NCBI GenBank assembly: GCA_001552765.1 | Contig: KQ959442.1 | Span: 1-58,125 of the forward strand | Reading direction: 5' to 3' | DNA: 58,125 nt | Origin: Bacteroidales bacterium KA00344 | GTDB lineage: Bacteria > Bacteroidota > Bacteroidia > Bacteroidales > Bacteroidaceae | Part shown: piece after piece, positions 34,609 to 43,051 of the stretch | Position numbering within the stretch: position 1 is the stretch's first letter | Layout: every line of letters begins with the position of its first letter | Program-made: the position numbers and the translations under genes | Notes under the pieces: model-generated | What the model saw: the letters and a program-made list of their open reading frames with translations, nothing else | Told to the model about the DNA's origin: nothing | The model's database searches: none

Positions 34609-36750
34609 TTAGAAGAACAAGTAGCGGTTGTCTACTACGTTTGCTTTGATGTATAGCTCGTTCATGAAGTTACCGGCATTTTGCATAGACTTCTGACGCA
34701 GTTTCTGTTCTTGTTGTTTGGCGTCGAATTTGGCTTCATTCTTGGTACGCTTAACAACCTTGAACTGATAAACACCAGCTAGTCCCTTAACCGGATGTGA
34801 AGAGAATGCGCCTTGCTTAGTGGCGGCCACAGCACCACTCAGTGCCGGCTCGCTGGCTCCGGTAGCCTGCACGAAGACAGGAGCGGCGAAGGTCACCTGA
34901 TTAACGTCCATCACCTGAGCGCCCTTAGCTTTGGCAGCAGCTATACTGTTGGCTGTCTTAGCCTTGGCAATCAGCTGTTCAGCTTTCTTGTCGCGCATGA
35001 CTTCCTGTTTCACCATTTCGTTCACCTGAGCATCATCGAGTCCACGATAGCCAACAGGATGAATCTTCTCACAGATGACAATCAGAAGGTTGTCACCGTT
35101 GTCACCACATTCGTACATCTGGGAAACCTCGCCTTCATCGGCATTAAACAACCACTTCAAGGCGTCTCGGGTAGAGCGGATGCCGGCCAGATAATGCTGT
35201 GCTGTTGTTACATCCTTAGCCTCTTGAACCTTGTAGCCATTCTTGGCAGCGTTCTTTACAATGGATTCCGGCGTCTGGTTGGCACTGGCAAAGGAGCTGA
35301 ACTTGTTGAATATCTTTCCACGAGTCTCCTTAGAGTAGTCTATGGTTTTCTTGACGACTGCAGCGGTGTATTTGTTAATCATGTTAGTCCTATCCAATAC
35401 CTGCACGATGATGTTACCCTGTGTCAGTGAGATGTTTTTCATCTGGTTTACACCCATTGTCATCAGGTCGTTGAGATATCCTTTAGTGTCCTTATCCATA
35501 GATGGTGCAAGCTCGTACTGGCGTGTTGTGAGCCATTGCTCCTGACCATCCTGACCGTATTTCTTGGCAATAGCGGCAAAGTCGGCACCGGCGCTTAGAG
35601 CGTTGTAGATGGAGTCTGCACGCTTGTGGGCCTCGTCGGCAGTGGTGCCACCCACTTGGATTGCGCGGAATTTCACAGAGTCGGGAAGCTGTTGTTTGGC
35701 CACCAGTTTCACAATATTCAAGGTGTTGTCCATAGTGTTTTCTACGGGCCCCAGTGTTTGGCCTACAGACATAGAATCGAGCTTCTGTGCGATGTCGCTT
35801 GGGAAAGCATCTTTGCTTACGGGAATACCAAGATATGGCACTGATGATGTGGTTTTACGAACGATGTCTGTGGGGTCGGCTGCTGCGGCAAGTTGCTTTG
35901 CATATCCGTCGAATTCCTTGCGCATAGCAGCACGGTCGGTTGCAGAAGCATTGATCTCTACGCTAACGTATTTGATGTCGCGGCTTTCCACATACTGCTG
36001 GAAACGGTCTTTCATCTCCTCGTATTTCTGCTTGAGTTCAGATTTGCTCACCTGAACTTTTGCATCGTCAATGCTGGAGTAGGGGTAGGCTGCAAGTTGA
36101 ATTTGGCTTTCCAAAGTTTCGTCTTCAAAACTTTTCTTAGCTTCTATCGGGTTGGAGAGAAAACAGTGAGCGAGCAAGCCGTTGTATTTCTGGATAAGCA
36201 GCTGCTGACGGAGAGACTTCTCTACATAGTTCCAATATTTGTAAATAGCCTGCATCTGTTCGGAAAGTTGTTGGTTGGACTGCTGCTGGGTCTTGTATTG
36301 AGCCAAGAACTGCTTGAGCTGGTTGGCATCGAAACGTCCGGTTTGCTGGTTTACGAATGGCGTGGACATCAGCATTTGGTTGGTACCCTCGTTGAGAACG
36401 TTCTGCATCTCAGCATCGGTAACGGTCAAGCCGAGCTTGTCACATTCACTCTTGATGATTTGATATTGCACGTAGCCTTGCCATACTTGGTCGCGAAGCT
36501 GGTTGAGTTGTTGGTCGTTAAGGTTCTCCTGCCCCATGAGTTTCATGGCTTCCTGAGCCTCGTCTACGAGTTTCGCAAACTCTTCGTAACTGATTTTTTC
36601 ACCTAATACTTCACCGATTTGTTGGCGCTGGTTGTTCTGTGACGACTCACAAGAACGGAAGGCCTCTTCGGCGATGAAAGCAAACAGGCCAATACCAATA
36701 ATAATTATCAGCGTGATGCCTCTGCTTCTGATTTTTCCTAATGCTGCCAT
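34609..36750 (-). CDS. ppiD: PpiD/SurA-type peptidylprolyl isomerase
   Basis: A 713-residue envelope foldase anchored by one N-terminal span (about 13-30, GITLIIIIGIGLFAFIAEEA). It has a long helical SurA_N-like chaperone region (about 40-260) and a parvulin-type PPIC domain around 345-450 (KFRAIQVGGTTADEAHKRAD). A longer C-terminal helical part repeats the chaperone-like composition. It should assist folding of secreted proteins at the inner membrane. It is the last of a minus-strand set with the CNNM gene, lptC and the outer membrane protein, though gaps suggest separate promoters. Confidence 0.85.
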   Translation of the reverse strand: MAALGKIRSRGITLIIIIGIGLFAFIAEEAFRSCESSQNNQRQQIGEVLGEKISYEEFAKLVDEAQEAMKLMGQENLNDQQLNQLRDQVWQGYVQYQIIKSECDKLGLTVTDAEMQNVLNEGTNQMLMSTPFVNQQTGRFDANQLKQFLAQYKTQQQSNQQLSEQMQAIYKYWNYVEKSLRQQLLIQKYNGLLAHCFLSNPIEAKKSFEDETLESQIQLAAYPYSSIDDAKVQVSKSELKQKYEEMKDRFQQYVESRDIKYVSVEINASATDRAAMRKEFDGYAKQLAAAADPTDIVRKTTSSVPYLGIPVSKDAFPSDIAQKLDSMSVGQTLGPVENTMDNTLNIVKLVAKQQLPDSVKFRAIQVGGTTADEAHKRADSIYNALSAGADFAAIAKKYGQDGQEQWLTTRQYELAPSMDKDTKGYLNDLMTMGVNQMKNISLTQGNIIVQVLDRTNMINKYTAAVVKKTIDYSKETRGKIFNKFSSFASANQTPESIVKNAAKNGYKVQEAKDVTTAQHYLAGIRSTRDALKWLFNADEGEVSQMYECGDNGDNLLIVICEKIHPVGYRGLDDAQVNEMVKQEVMRDKKAEQLIAKAKTANSIAAAKAKGAQVMDVNQVTFAAPVFVQATGASEPALSGAVAATKQGAFSSHPVKGLAGVYQFKVVKRTKNEAKFDAKQQEQKLRQKSMQNAGNFMNELYIKANVVDNRYLFF

Positions 36751-36822
36751 TTGATTTAAATGATTATTTTGTTTATTTTTATTGTTTCTTTGTTTAAGAT
36801 GCTCTTATATACGAAAGGCGTA

Positions 36823-36830
36823 CAAATTTA
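36823..36830 (-). promoter_or_regulatory. -7 motif for the PpiD-like gene
   Basis: TAAATTTG on the minus strand, 72 bases upstream of ATG 36750. The -33 box is not clear. Confidence 0.4.
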
Positions 36831-36881
36831 CTAATTTATTACCAAACGAGGGCATATTTTCAAAAGAAAATGTAATAAAGT

Positions 36882-38159
36882 TTAGGATTGCGAGACTATA
36901 TGTAGCCTTACCAGTTCTATCTTGGTCATGGTGTTTTTGATGACCTTGAACCTGTATTTTCCTATGGTTACAACTTCATTGAGTTTGGGGAAACTCTGGT
37001 AATGGTGTAGGATAAGTCCTCCGAGTGTCATGTATTCATCGCTTTCGGGGAGATCTAAATTGAACATTTCGTTTATTTTGTCAATTTCCAGACGGGCCGA
37101 CAGGATATAGTCGCCATTGTCGGTTTGTTTGGCTACATAGGTGTCGATGTCGTGCTCGTCTTCAATATCGCCGAAGATTTCTTCTACGATGTCTTCGAGA
37201 GAAATCAGTCCGCTTGTCCCGCCAAACTCGTCGATGACAATGCCGATGCTCTTTTTCTGTTGCAGAAATATTTTCATCAGTTTCTGTGCGGCCATGGTTT
37301 CCGGCACAAAAGGCAGGGTGCGCACACTGTCCTGCCAGTGTGTGGGCTTGTGAAACATTTCCTGTGTGTGTATGTAACCGATGATGTGGTCTATGTCTCC
37401 CTTGTAGACAATGATTTTTGATTTGCCGCTTTCTACAAACTTTTGTTTCAAATCTTCCATTGAGCTTGTTTCCATATCAACTGCTTCAATCTCTGTACGC
37501 GGAATCATACAGTCGCGCACACGGATGTCGGGAAACTCCAAGGCGTTCTGAAAGATTTTGACTTCGTCACCAACAGTTTCTTCGTCTGAGGCACTGTCGA
37601 TGGACGATTGCACGAGATAGTCGAGGTCTACTTTGGTAAATCCTTCTTCATCCGTACTTGTTGTGAGGCGTATGCCGATGATGCGGAGGAGTATCTTGGA
37701 TAGAAACGTAGCGAATCGGCTGATGGGCCAAAGGATGATATAAAATAGGTAGGCCAATGGCGCAAAAAACGAAAGCAAGGTGTTTGGATTACTCTTGAAC
37801 AGTGTTTTGGGCAGGAATTCACCGGTGAACAGTACGATGAGCGTGGAAAAAATCGTGTTGAGTGTGACTTGAAGTCCCGGCTCTAAGCCCGCAAACAGCG
37901 TATTGTTGAACAGGTGAGCGAACAGAATGCCATATAGCACAAGGACAATATTGTTGCCCACGAGCATGGTTGAAACAAATCCGTTAGCGTGTTTATAGAA
38001 AAAAGATATAAGGTTCTGGGATATGCTGTTCTTGTTTTTGCCCATCTCTGCAAGCATCCTGTTGCTGGAGACAAAGGCTATTTCCATGCCTGAGAAAAAG
38101 GCACTGAAAATCATGGTAATGAGTATTCCGATGATGATAGATGGCGAAATTTGTTCCAC
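36882..38159 (-). CDS. CNNM/CBS (CorC/HlyC-type) membrane protein
   Basis: A 425-residue paralogue of GldE: DUF21/CNNM membrane region (about 5-190, IIIGILITMIFSAFFSGMEI), CBS pair (about 205-330, with MIPRTEIEAVDMETS) and CorC_HlyC domain at the end. Members are linked to magnesium/cobalt handling or are called hemolysins; the substrate here is not visible. The start is GTG 38159, since an in-frame stop lies just upstream. lptC ends 12 bases before it. Confidence 0.88.
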   Translation of the reverse strand: MEQISPSIIIGILITMIFSAFFSGMEIAFVSSNRMLAEMGKNKNSISQNLISFFYKHANGFVSTMLVGNNIVLVLYGILFAHLFNNTLFAGLEPGLQVTLNTIFSTLIVLFTGEFLPKTLFKSNPNTLLSFFAPLAYLFYIILWPISRFATFLSKILLRIIGIRLTTSTDEEGFTKVDLDYLVQSSIDSASDEETVGDEVKIFQNALEFPDIRVRDCMIPRTEIEAVDMETSSMEDLKQKFVESGKSKIIVYKGDIDHIIGYIHTQEMFHKPTHWQDSVRTLPFVPETMAAQKLMKIFLQQKKSIGIVIDEFGGTSGLISLEDIVEEIFGDIEDEHDIDTYVAKQTDNGDYILSARLEIDKINEMFNLDLPESDEYMTLGGLILHHYQSFPKLNEVVTIGKYRFKVIKNTMTKIELVRLHIVSQS

Positions 38160-38171
38160 GATGATTGCTTT

Positions 38172-38849
38172 TTAGTTGCTTGGAGTGCGTACGGGAGTTG
38201 CCAGTTGGCGTTGTGCTTTCTGAATACTGTCTTGGGCCACGCGTGCAGAGTCCGGTGTATCACTCGTGCCGTCTATGTCGCCGCGCTCAAAGGAACCTTT
38301 GGAGTTGGACACAAAGTATCGTGTCATCTTCTCGTCGGAGCGAAAATAGGTGCCCTGCAAAGTGCGTTCCGGTGTGATGAGTGACGAATAGACATTGGAG
38401 TATAACTCATGTTTCATCTCGTCCCAGAACAGTTGCTCGCTTCTGAACTTCAGTCCGTCCTTGGTAAGGATACGTACACGTGAGCGCAGTTCCCATAAAT
38501 GCTGTTGATCAAAATAGTAGGCTGTATCGCATTGGATATAGGCATGTATATGGAATTTCTCATCAAATTGAGTGAGGAACAGACCTTTGTCGAATATCCA
38601 ACGTGAAGGATTCTTTTTTTGATTGACCTCCCACCGCTCCGTCACAATGCGGTATTTGATTACACCGGAGTCGGAAATAAGAGTATTAACTCCTAAGCTC
38701 GTCATGACGGCAACGGAGTCTCTGTCTCTGATGGCACCGGCAGTATGCTCTACCTGCTCTTCACACGATGCCGCAAACAGGATGGCTGTCAATCCCAATA
38801 TATAATCTGTAGCTTTCAAGCGAATACTAATGACTATTCTACTTTCCAC
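38172..38849 (-). CDS. lptC: LptC, LPS export protein
   Basis: Passes LPS from the inner-membrane ABC transporter to the periplasmic bridge. The 225-residue protein has an N-terminal hydrophobic segment with a lipobox (ILFAASC), then the beta-jellyroll pattern of LptC (GVIKYRIVTERWEVNQKKN, FHIHAYIQCDTAYYFDQQHL). The start is GTG 38849, which overlaps the preceding gene by 16 bases; TTG 38819 (KATDYILGLTAILFAASC) is an alternative that gives a neater lipoprotein signal. The C-terminus is low-complexity, Ala/Ser/Gln-rich. Confidence 0.85.
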   Translation of the reverse strand: MESRIVISIRLKATDYILGLTAILFAASCEEQVEHTAGAIRDRDSVAVMTSLGVNTLISDSGVIKYRIVTERWEVNQKKNPSRWIFDKGLFLTQFDEKFHIHAYIQCDTAYYFDQQHLWELRSRVRILTKDGLKFRSEQLFWDEMKHELYSNVYSSLITPERTLQGTYFRSDEKMTRYFVSNSKGSFERGDIDGTSDTPDSARVAQDSIQKAQRQLATPVRTPSN

Positions 38850-40144
38850 TTAGCAAACCAACGCTCGTTGAAGGTGAGACCAATGTTGATTCGGAATGTA
38901 TTATCGGTTATAAAGTTTTTGGTTGACTGTTGTACCCACTGGGCACTGATGTTCAGGATGGAGCGGTTGTTGTATCCATTGATAATCGGAATTCCGAAAC
39001 CTATGCTGGCACTGATTTCTTTGGGACCATCCTGCTTATTTATATAATAATAAGGTGTAGCGTAGGAAATGCCTGCACGATAGTGCACCCGCTTTGCAAA
39101 GTTGCGGCTGTTGCGTTTGGGGCAGATTTCGGTGCCGATGGTAATTTTATGACGGTCTTTGTAGGCACCTTTCTGCATCATATACGTTGGTTTGTCGTTT
39201 GCAGATGTACCGTATGTAGGACTTGCCACACTTGCCCATTTCTGCAAATTATAATCAATTCCAATCTTGAGCGAATTGTTATGGTTGAACATCAGCCCCG
39301 CACCGAACGTGTTGGGGATTTCAAGTTGTAGTTTGTTGCCGTCGGCACTTTCGTATGTTGTAGTGTCTGCAACTTGAGTCTGGACATTGGTAGACACGAG
39401 TTCCATCTTTGGTGAGCCTCCGATTTTGTGTCCCATTCCGTAGGTTAAACCGAGGGTAATCTGGTTTTTGGCAGACAGGCGAGCCGTGTACTGCAGACCA
39501 AAGTCTACCTTATAGTTTCTCACATCTGCCGAATACCGTTTTGTTAAAGTATTGGCAAAAGCGTCGCTGTAACTGTTTAGCAGGGTTTTAGTATAATTGC
39601 CATATAGATAACTACCATTGACACCTATGGCAAAACCATCAAACGGTTCCCATCCCATACCGAGATATACCTGATGCAGTCCACCGTTGCCATCATAAGT
39701 GCTGGTAGAAAGGGTGTTGTTGGCATCGTTAACCTTCTCGGTTACGGAATATGAATAGCCGATATTGGTGTATGGAATCAGACCAAAGCTGACGCCGAAA
39801 TGTTTGAAGGCTCGAAATCCAGCAACAACATATTCAAAACTTGAGTTGTTGGCATTTAGTTTTTTATTTCCTTCTTTAAAGTTGGAGATTTGCCCTGATA
39901 TACCGGCATCAAAAATAAAAGAAAGGCTGTCGATATTAGAATAAGAGGCGGGGTTTAGATAATTCACCTGATTGCCCTCGTGGAAACCTAGGCCCAGTCC
40001 GTTCATTCCTCTGTTGAAACCGGAGGATTGCTCAGACAACACACCCAGTCCAAATTGGCTGTATGGTGAATTAGTACCACTTTGGGCAACAGCTCCCTGA
40101 GTGGCCAGTGCCATCAAAAAAGCACCTGCTATATATCTGTTCAT
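38834..40144 (-). CDS. Outer-membrane barrel protein upstream of lptC
   Basis: A 436-residue outer membrane protein with signal peptide MNRYIAGAFLMALATQGAVA and then NSPYSQFGLGVLSEQ, an N-terminus common among Bacteroidota FadL/PorV-like barrels. The remainder alternates polar and aromatic residues in barrel fashion, with several GxxxGxxY-type strands, and ends in a short charged tail. ATG 40144 was chosen over TTG 40177. It is co-directional with lptC, which overlaps its 3' end, suggesting one transcript for LPS-related functions. The ligand is unknown. Confidence 0.75.
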   Translation of the reverse strand: MNRYIAGAFLMALATQGAVAQSGTNSPYSQFGLGVLSEQSSGFNRGMNGLGLGFHEGNQVNYLNPASYSNIDSLSFIFDAGISGQISNFKEGNKKLNANNSSFEYVVAGFRAFKHFGVSFGLIPYTNIGYSYSVTEKVNDANNTLSTSTYDGNGGLHQVYLGMGWEPFDGFAIGVNGSYLYGNYTKTLLNSYSDAFANTLTKRYSADVRNYKVDFGLQYTARLSAKNQITLGLTYGMGHKIGGSPKMELVSTNVQTQVADTTTYESADGNKLQLEIPNTFGAGLMFNHNNSLKIGIDYNLQKWASVASPTYGTSANDKPTYMMQKGAYKDRHKITIGTEICPKRNSRNFAKRVHYRAGISYATPYYYINKQDGPKEISASIGFGIPIINGYNNRSILNISAQWVQQSTKNFITDNTFRINIGLTFNERWFAKWKVE

Positions 40145-40199
40145 TTTGAGGATGTTTCGTTTTAATTTCTTATTCAACTTGCTTTTGTAAAGTCAACTG

Positions 40200-40207
40200 C
40201 AAAAGTA
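40200..40207 (-). promoter_or_regulatory. -7 motif for the outer-membrane protein gene
   Basis: TACTTTTG on the minus strand, 55 bases before ATG 40144; divergent from the lnb promoter in a 120-base gap. Confidence 0.45.
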
Positions 40208-40252
40208 TTGAAAAAAAATGAAACAAAAGCACGATAAGTGGAAATAATAAGG

Positions 40253-40260
40253 TATTTTTG
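40253..40260 (+). promoter_or_regulatory. -7 motif overlapping the lnb start
   Basis: TATTTTTG ends four bases before GTG 40265, the start that gives the signal peptide. If used, the message would have almost no leader. No TTTG -33 box is seen at the standard distance. Confidence 0.4.
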
Positions 40261-40264
40261 CATC

Positions 40265-41482
40265 GTGAAACGTTTCAATAGTCTTTTAAGAACGCTTAGC
40301 CTTGTTGTTTTCATTTCCTTAACAGCGGGAGCGCGTGCCCAAGAAGAGATAGGCTCCGGAGTGAACGAAATGGACAGCGTGAAGATAAGCTTGCTGACCT
40401 GCTCTCCGGGGACAGAGGTGTGGAGTTTGTATGGGCACACGGCCATTCGGGTGCAAGACATAAAAAACAACGAAGACATTGTTGTTAATTATGGCATCTT
40501 CAATTATAATGAAGATAATTTTATATTACGTTTTATCTTTGGACTAACGGATTATCAGATGGGAGTCGTCCCTTATCAGATGTTTCTCTTGGAATATGCG
40601 CGCGAAGGTAGAAGCGTTGTGCAGCAGACGTTGCATCTTTCTGATGTTGAAAAGACTGCCATCATCAATGCATTGTCCGAGAACTATCAACCGGCCAATC
40701 GTGTTTATAGATACAACTACTTCTATGACAATTGCACCACGCGAGCCCGGGATATGCTTGTGGACCATTTGCAGGGCAAAGTGGAGTATGCGGCGGATAC
40801 TGAGGTTGAAAGATCATATAGAGAGATGATTCATCAATGGAATGGTGAACATCGCTGGGCACGTTTTGGAAATGATTTGCTGCTTGGGTTGAAGGCTGAC
40901 TTCAAGATAGATTTTGCACACCAACAGTTTCTTCCCAATACGTTGCAAATAGATTTTGATAACGCTGCAGTCGTGATGCCTGAGGGAAGAAGGTATGCTC
41001 TGGTGGATTCTACACAGGAAGTTCTACGGATTAATCCACATAATATAAAGAGTAATGACGGCATTTGGGATGACGTCACTCCAACGGTTTTGTTCTTTTC
41101 GTTGTCTATCGTTATATTTCTGATTACGATATTTGAATTTGTTCGTCGAAAGACATTTTGGCTGCTTGATGTTGTTTTGCTAACTCTTGACGGTTTGGCG
41201 GGGCTTATTCTCTTTGCCATGATATTTTCCCAGCATCCGACAGTAAGCCTAAATCTGCAGATACTCTTGCTTAATCCTTTATCTATTGTTTTCGTTTATC
41301 CCGTTATAAATCAAGAAGTAAAGGGACGTTATCATTGGTATTGGGATATGCTTGGCATCTGTTTGTTGCTCTTCCTTGTTGGTGGCTTTTTCCAAAACTA
41401 TGCAGAAGGCATGACACTTTTGGCATCGGTTTTGCTTATAAGAGTACTGACAAATAGAATTATATATAAATTGTTGACATAG
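40265..41482 (+). CDS. lnb: Lnb-type lipoprotein N-acyltransferase (DUF4105)
   Basis: A 405-residue enzyme proposed, from the Bacteroides Lnb protein, to N-acylate the N-terminal cysteine of lipoproteins. It has a signal sequence (KRFNSLLRTLSLVVFISLTA), a periplasmic DUF4105-type domain (about 35-260) with LYGHTAIRV (His58) and YNYFYDNCTTRARD (Cys157), the likely catalytic His and Cys of an NlpC/P60-like site, and then about five membrane spans at the C-terminus. The frame opens at GTG 40238, but GTG 40265 gives a cleaner signal peptide. No canonical Lnt-type acyltransferase is in this window. The next gene starts six bases after its stop. The function is by family comparison only. Confidence 0.8.
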   Translation: MKRFNSLLRTLSLVVFISLTAGARAQEEIGSGVNEMDSVKISLLTCSPGTEVWSLYGHTAIRVQDIKNNEDIVVNYGIFNYNEDNFILRFIFGLTDYQMGVVPYQMFLLEYAREGRSVVQQTLHLSDVEKTAIINALSENYQPANRVYRYNYFYDNCTTRARDMLVDHLQGKVEYAADTEVERSYREMIHQWNGEHRWARFGNDLLLGLKADFKIDFAHQQFLPNTLQIDFDNAAVVMPEGRRYALVDSTQEVLRINPHNIKSNDGIWDDVTPTVLFFSLSIVIFLITIFEFVRRKTFWLLDVVLLTLDGLAGLILFAMIFSQHPTVSLNLQILLLNPLSIVFVYPVINQEVKGRYHWYWDMLGICLLLFLVGGFFQNYAEGMTLLASVLLIRVLTNRIIYKLLT

Positions 41483-41487
41483 GCGAA

Positions 41488-42885
41488 ATGAGATATTTAG
41501 CGTTTATATTAGCGGCTTTTACTTCAGCAGAGATGCAAGCGTTCCACCTTGCACCGCGACTTGTTGTTAATATAACGATAGATCAGTTACGCACCGACTA
41601 TATAGAAGCTTTCACTCCTCTCTATACCTCTGGCGGTTTTCGCCGTATTATGCGTGAGGGCATGGTCTACGATGGGGCGGGTTATCCTTTTTCTCCTGTC
41701 GACCGGGCATCTGCCACGGCCACGTTATCTACCGGAACTACACCATATTATAATGGTATAACAGCAACCCGCTGGCTCGACCGTGAAACTTTGCAACCCA
41801 TTTTTTGTGTAGATGATGCAAAGAACGGAGCTTCTCCTATGCGACTCAAGACTTCGACGGTAGGCGATGAGCTGAAGATAAGCACAGATGGTGCTGCAAT
41901 AGTCTATTCGTTTGCGGCCACTCGTGATTGTGCGATCTTAGCTGCGGGCCATGCCGCCGATGGGGCTTTTTGGTTGGAAAAGAGCAAGGGTTGGAAGGGC
42001 TCGTCTTATTATTCGTCGACTCCGGAATGGCTTAACGCATACAACCGATTGCACACTACATCGTATGCTGACGGCAATTCCAATGATGCGGTGGTAGACG
42101 CTTCATTGCAAGCTGTGTCGGCTGCGGCGATGGGGAAGGATGAAATCTCCGATATGCTTTATGTGTCCCTCTCGGCAACCAAGTCCGATGGCACGTTCGT
42201 GACCCATTGGCAGACCGAGATGGAAAGCGTATATATGAAACTTGACAGCAGTTTGGAAAGGCTTATCAGCGGAATAGAGAAGCAAGTGAGCCTTGATAAG
42301 GTGCTGTTTGTAGTTACTTCGACAGGTTATACGGACGAAAGAACCATAGATTTAAGCAAATATCGAATACCTACAGGTACGTTCTATATCAACCGAACGG
42401 CCAACTTGCTCAATATGTATCTTGGTGCTATTTACGGGCAGGGGCGGTATGTAGAACAAACTTACGGCAACCAGATGTATCTTAATCATAAATTGATTGA
42501 GCAAAAGCGGGTTGCCATTTCCGAAGTATTGCGGCGTAGTCAGGAATTCTTGATACAGAATGCAGGGGTAGCTGATGTGTACACCAGCGACAGACTTCTG
42601 GCCGGCAACGAAGATATATTGAAGATTCGCAACGGTTTCAACCCCACTATCAGCGGTGATATTATTGTTGAGGTGACGCCCGGATGGAAACTTCTCAACG
42701 AAGACACACAACAAACATATACAAGTCGTGCAGGCTTTATGCCGTTTCCCATTGTATTTATGGGAGCAGGCATCAAGCCACAACGCTTTTATGAAAAGGT
42801 AACGGTCGATTGTATTGCCCCGACCATTGCCAAATCTATTCGCATTCGTGCTCCGAACGCCTGCAATGCCAGTCCTTTGTTCTAA
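41488..42885 (+). CDS. Degenerate alkaline-phosphatase-fold protein
   Basis: A 465-residue exported protein of the alkaline phosphatase superfamily, closest in layout to PafA-like proteins: signal (MRYLAFILAAFTSAEM), first metal-side Asp32 in NITIDQLRTDY, TSGGFRRIMREGMVY, SATATLSTGTTPYYNG, and GHAADGAFWLE. The catalytic set is largely missing. The nucleophile region reads SPVDRASA instead of PT-type. The usual STDYxGH metal motif is replaced by SATKSDGT (229-236). The TADHG motif reads TSTGY (277-281). The C-terminal His-Gly is absent. I expect no phosphatase activity. It may be a binding or scaffold protein. Co-directional with lnb (six-base gap); secA follows after 166 bases. Confidence 0.8.
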   Translation: MRYLAFILAAFTSAEMQAFHLAPRLVVNITIDQLRTDYIEAFTPLYTSGGFRRIMREGMVYDGAGYPFSPVDRASATATLSTGTTPYYNGITATRWLDRETLQPIFCVDDAKNGASPMRLKTSTVGDELKISTDGAAIVYSFAATRDCAILAAGHAADGAFWLEKSKGWKGSSYYSSTPEWLNAYNRLHTTSYADGNSNDAVVDASLQAVSAAAMGKDEISDMLYVSLSATKSDGTFVTHWQTEMESVYMKLDSSLERLISGIEKQVSLDKVLFVVTSTGYTDERTIDLSKYRIPTGTFYINRTANLLNMYLGAIYGQGRYVEQTYGNQMYLNHKLIEQKRVAISEVLRRSQEFLIQNAGVADVYTSDRLLAGNEDILKIRNGFNPTISGDIIVEVTPGWKLLNEDTQQTYTSRAGFMPFPIVFMGAGIKPQRFYEKVTVDCIAPTIAKSIRIRAPNACNASPLF

Positions 42886-42909
42886 ACTTGTTTAGGGCAG
42901 GGAGGTTTC

Positions 42910-42945
42910 GCCTAATCATTTTCGAGTTTTCAGAAAATGATAGGC
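42910..42945 (+). terminator. Hairpin after the phosphatase-fold gene
   Basis: GCCTAATCATTTTC (42910-42923) pairs with GAAAATGATAGGC (42933-42945) with one bulge. No T run follows, so termination strength is doubtful. Confidence 0.4.
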
Positions 42946-43005
42946 TTAACTTGTGATTATGAGCTAATTAAATTGATTTTAGGTTAATATTACGGAAACT
43001 TTTCG

Positions 43006-43013
43006 TAATTTTG
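43006..43013 (+). promoter_or_regulatory. -7 motif for secA
   Basis: TAATTTTG, 38 bases before ATG 43052. It lies partly inside a small inverted repeat (TTACGGAAACTTTTCGTAA, 42990-43008), which might bind a regulator. Confidence 0.5.
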
Positions 43014-43051
43014 CATACATAGTTAAAACAGGAACAAATAATAAATTATAT

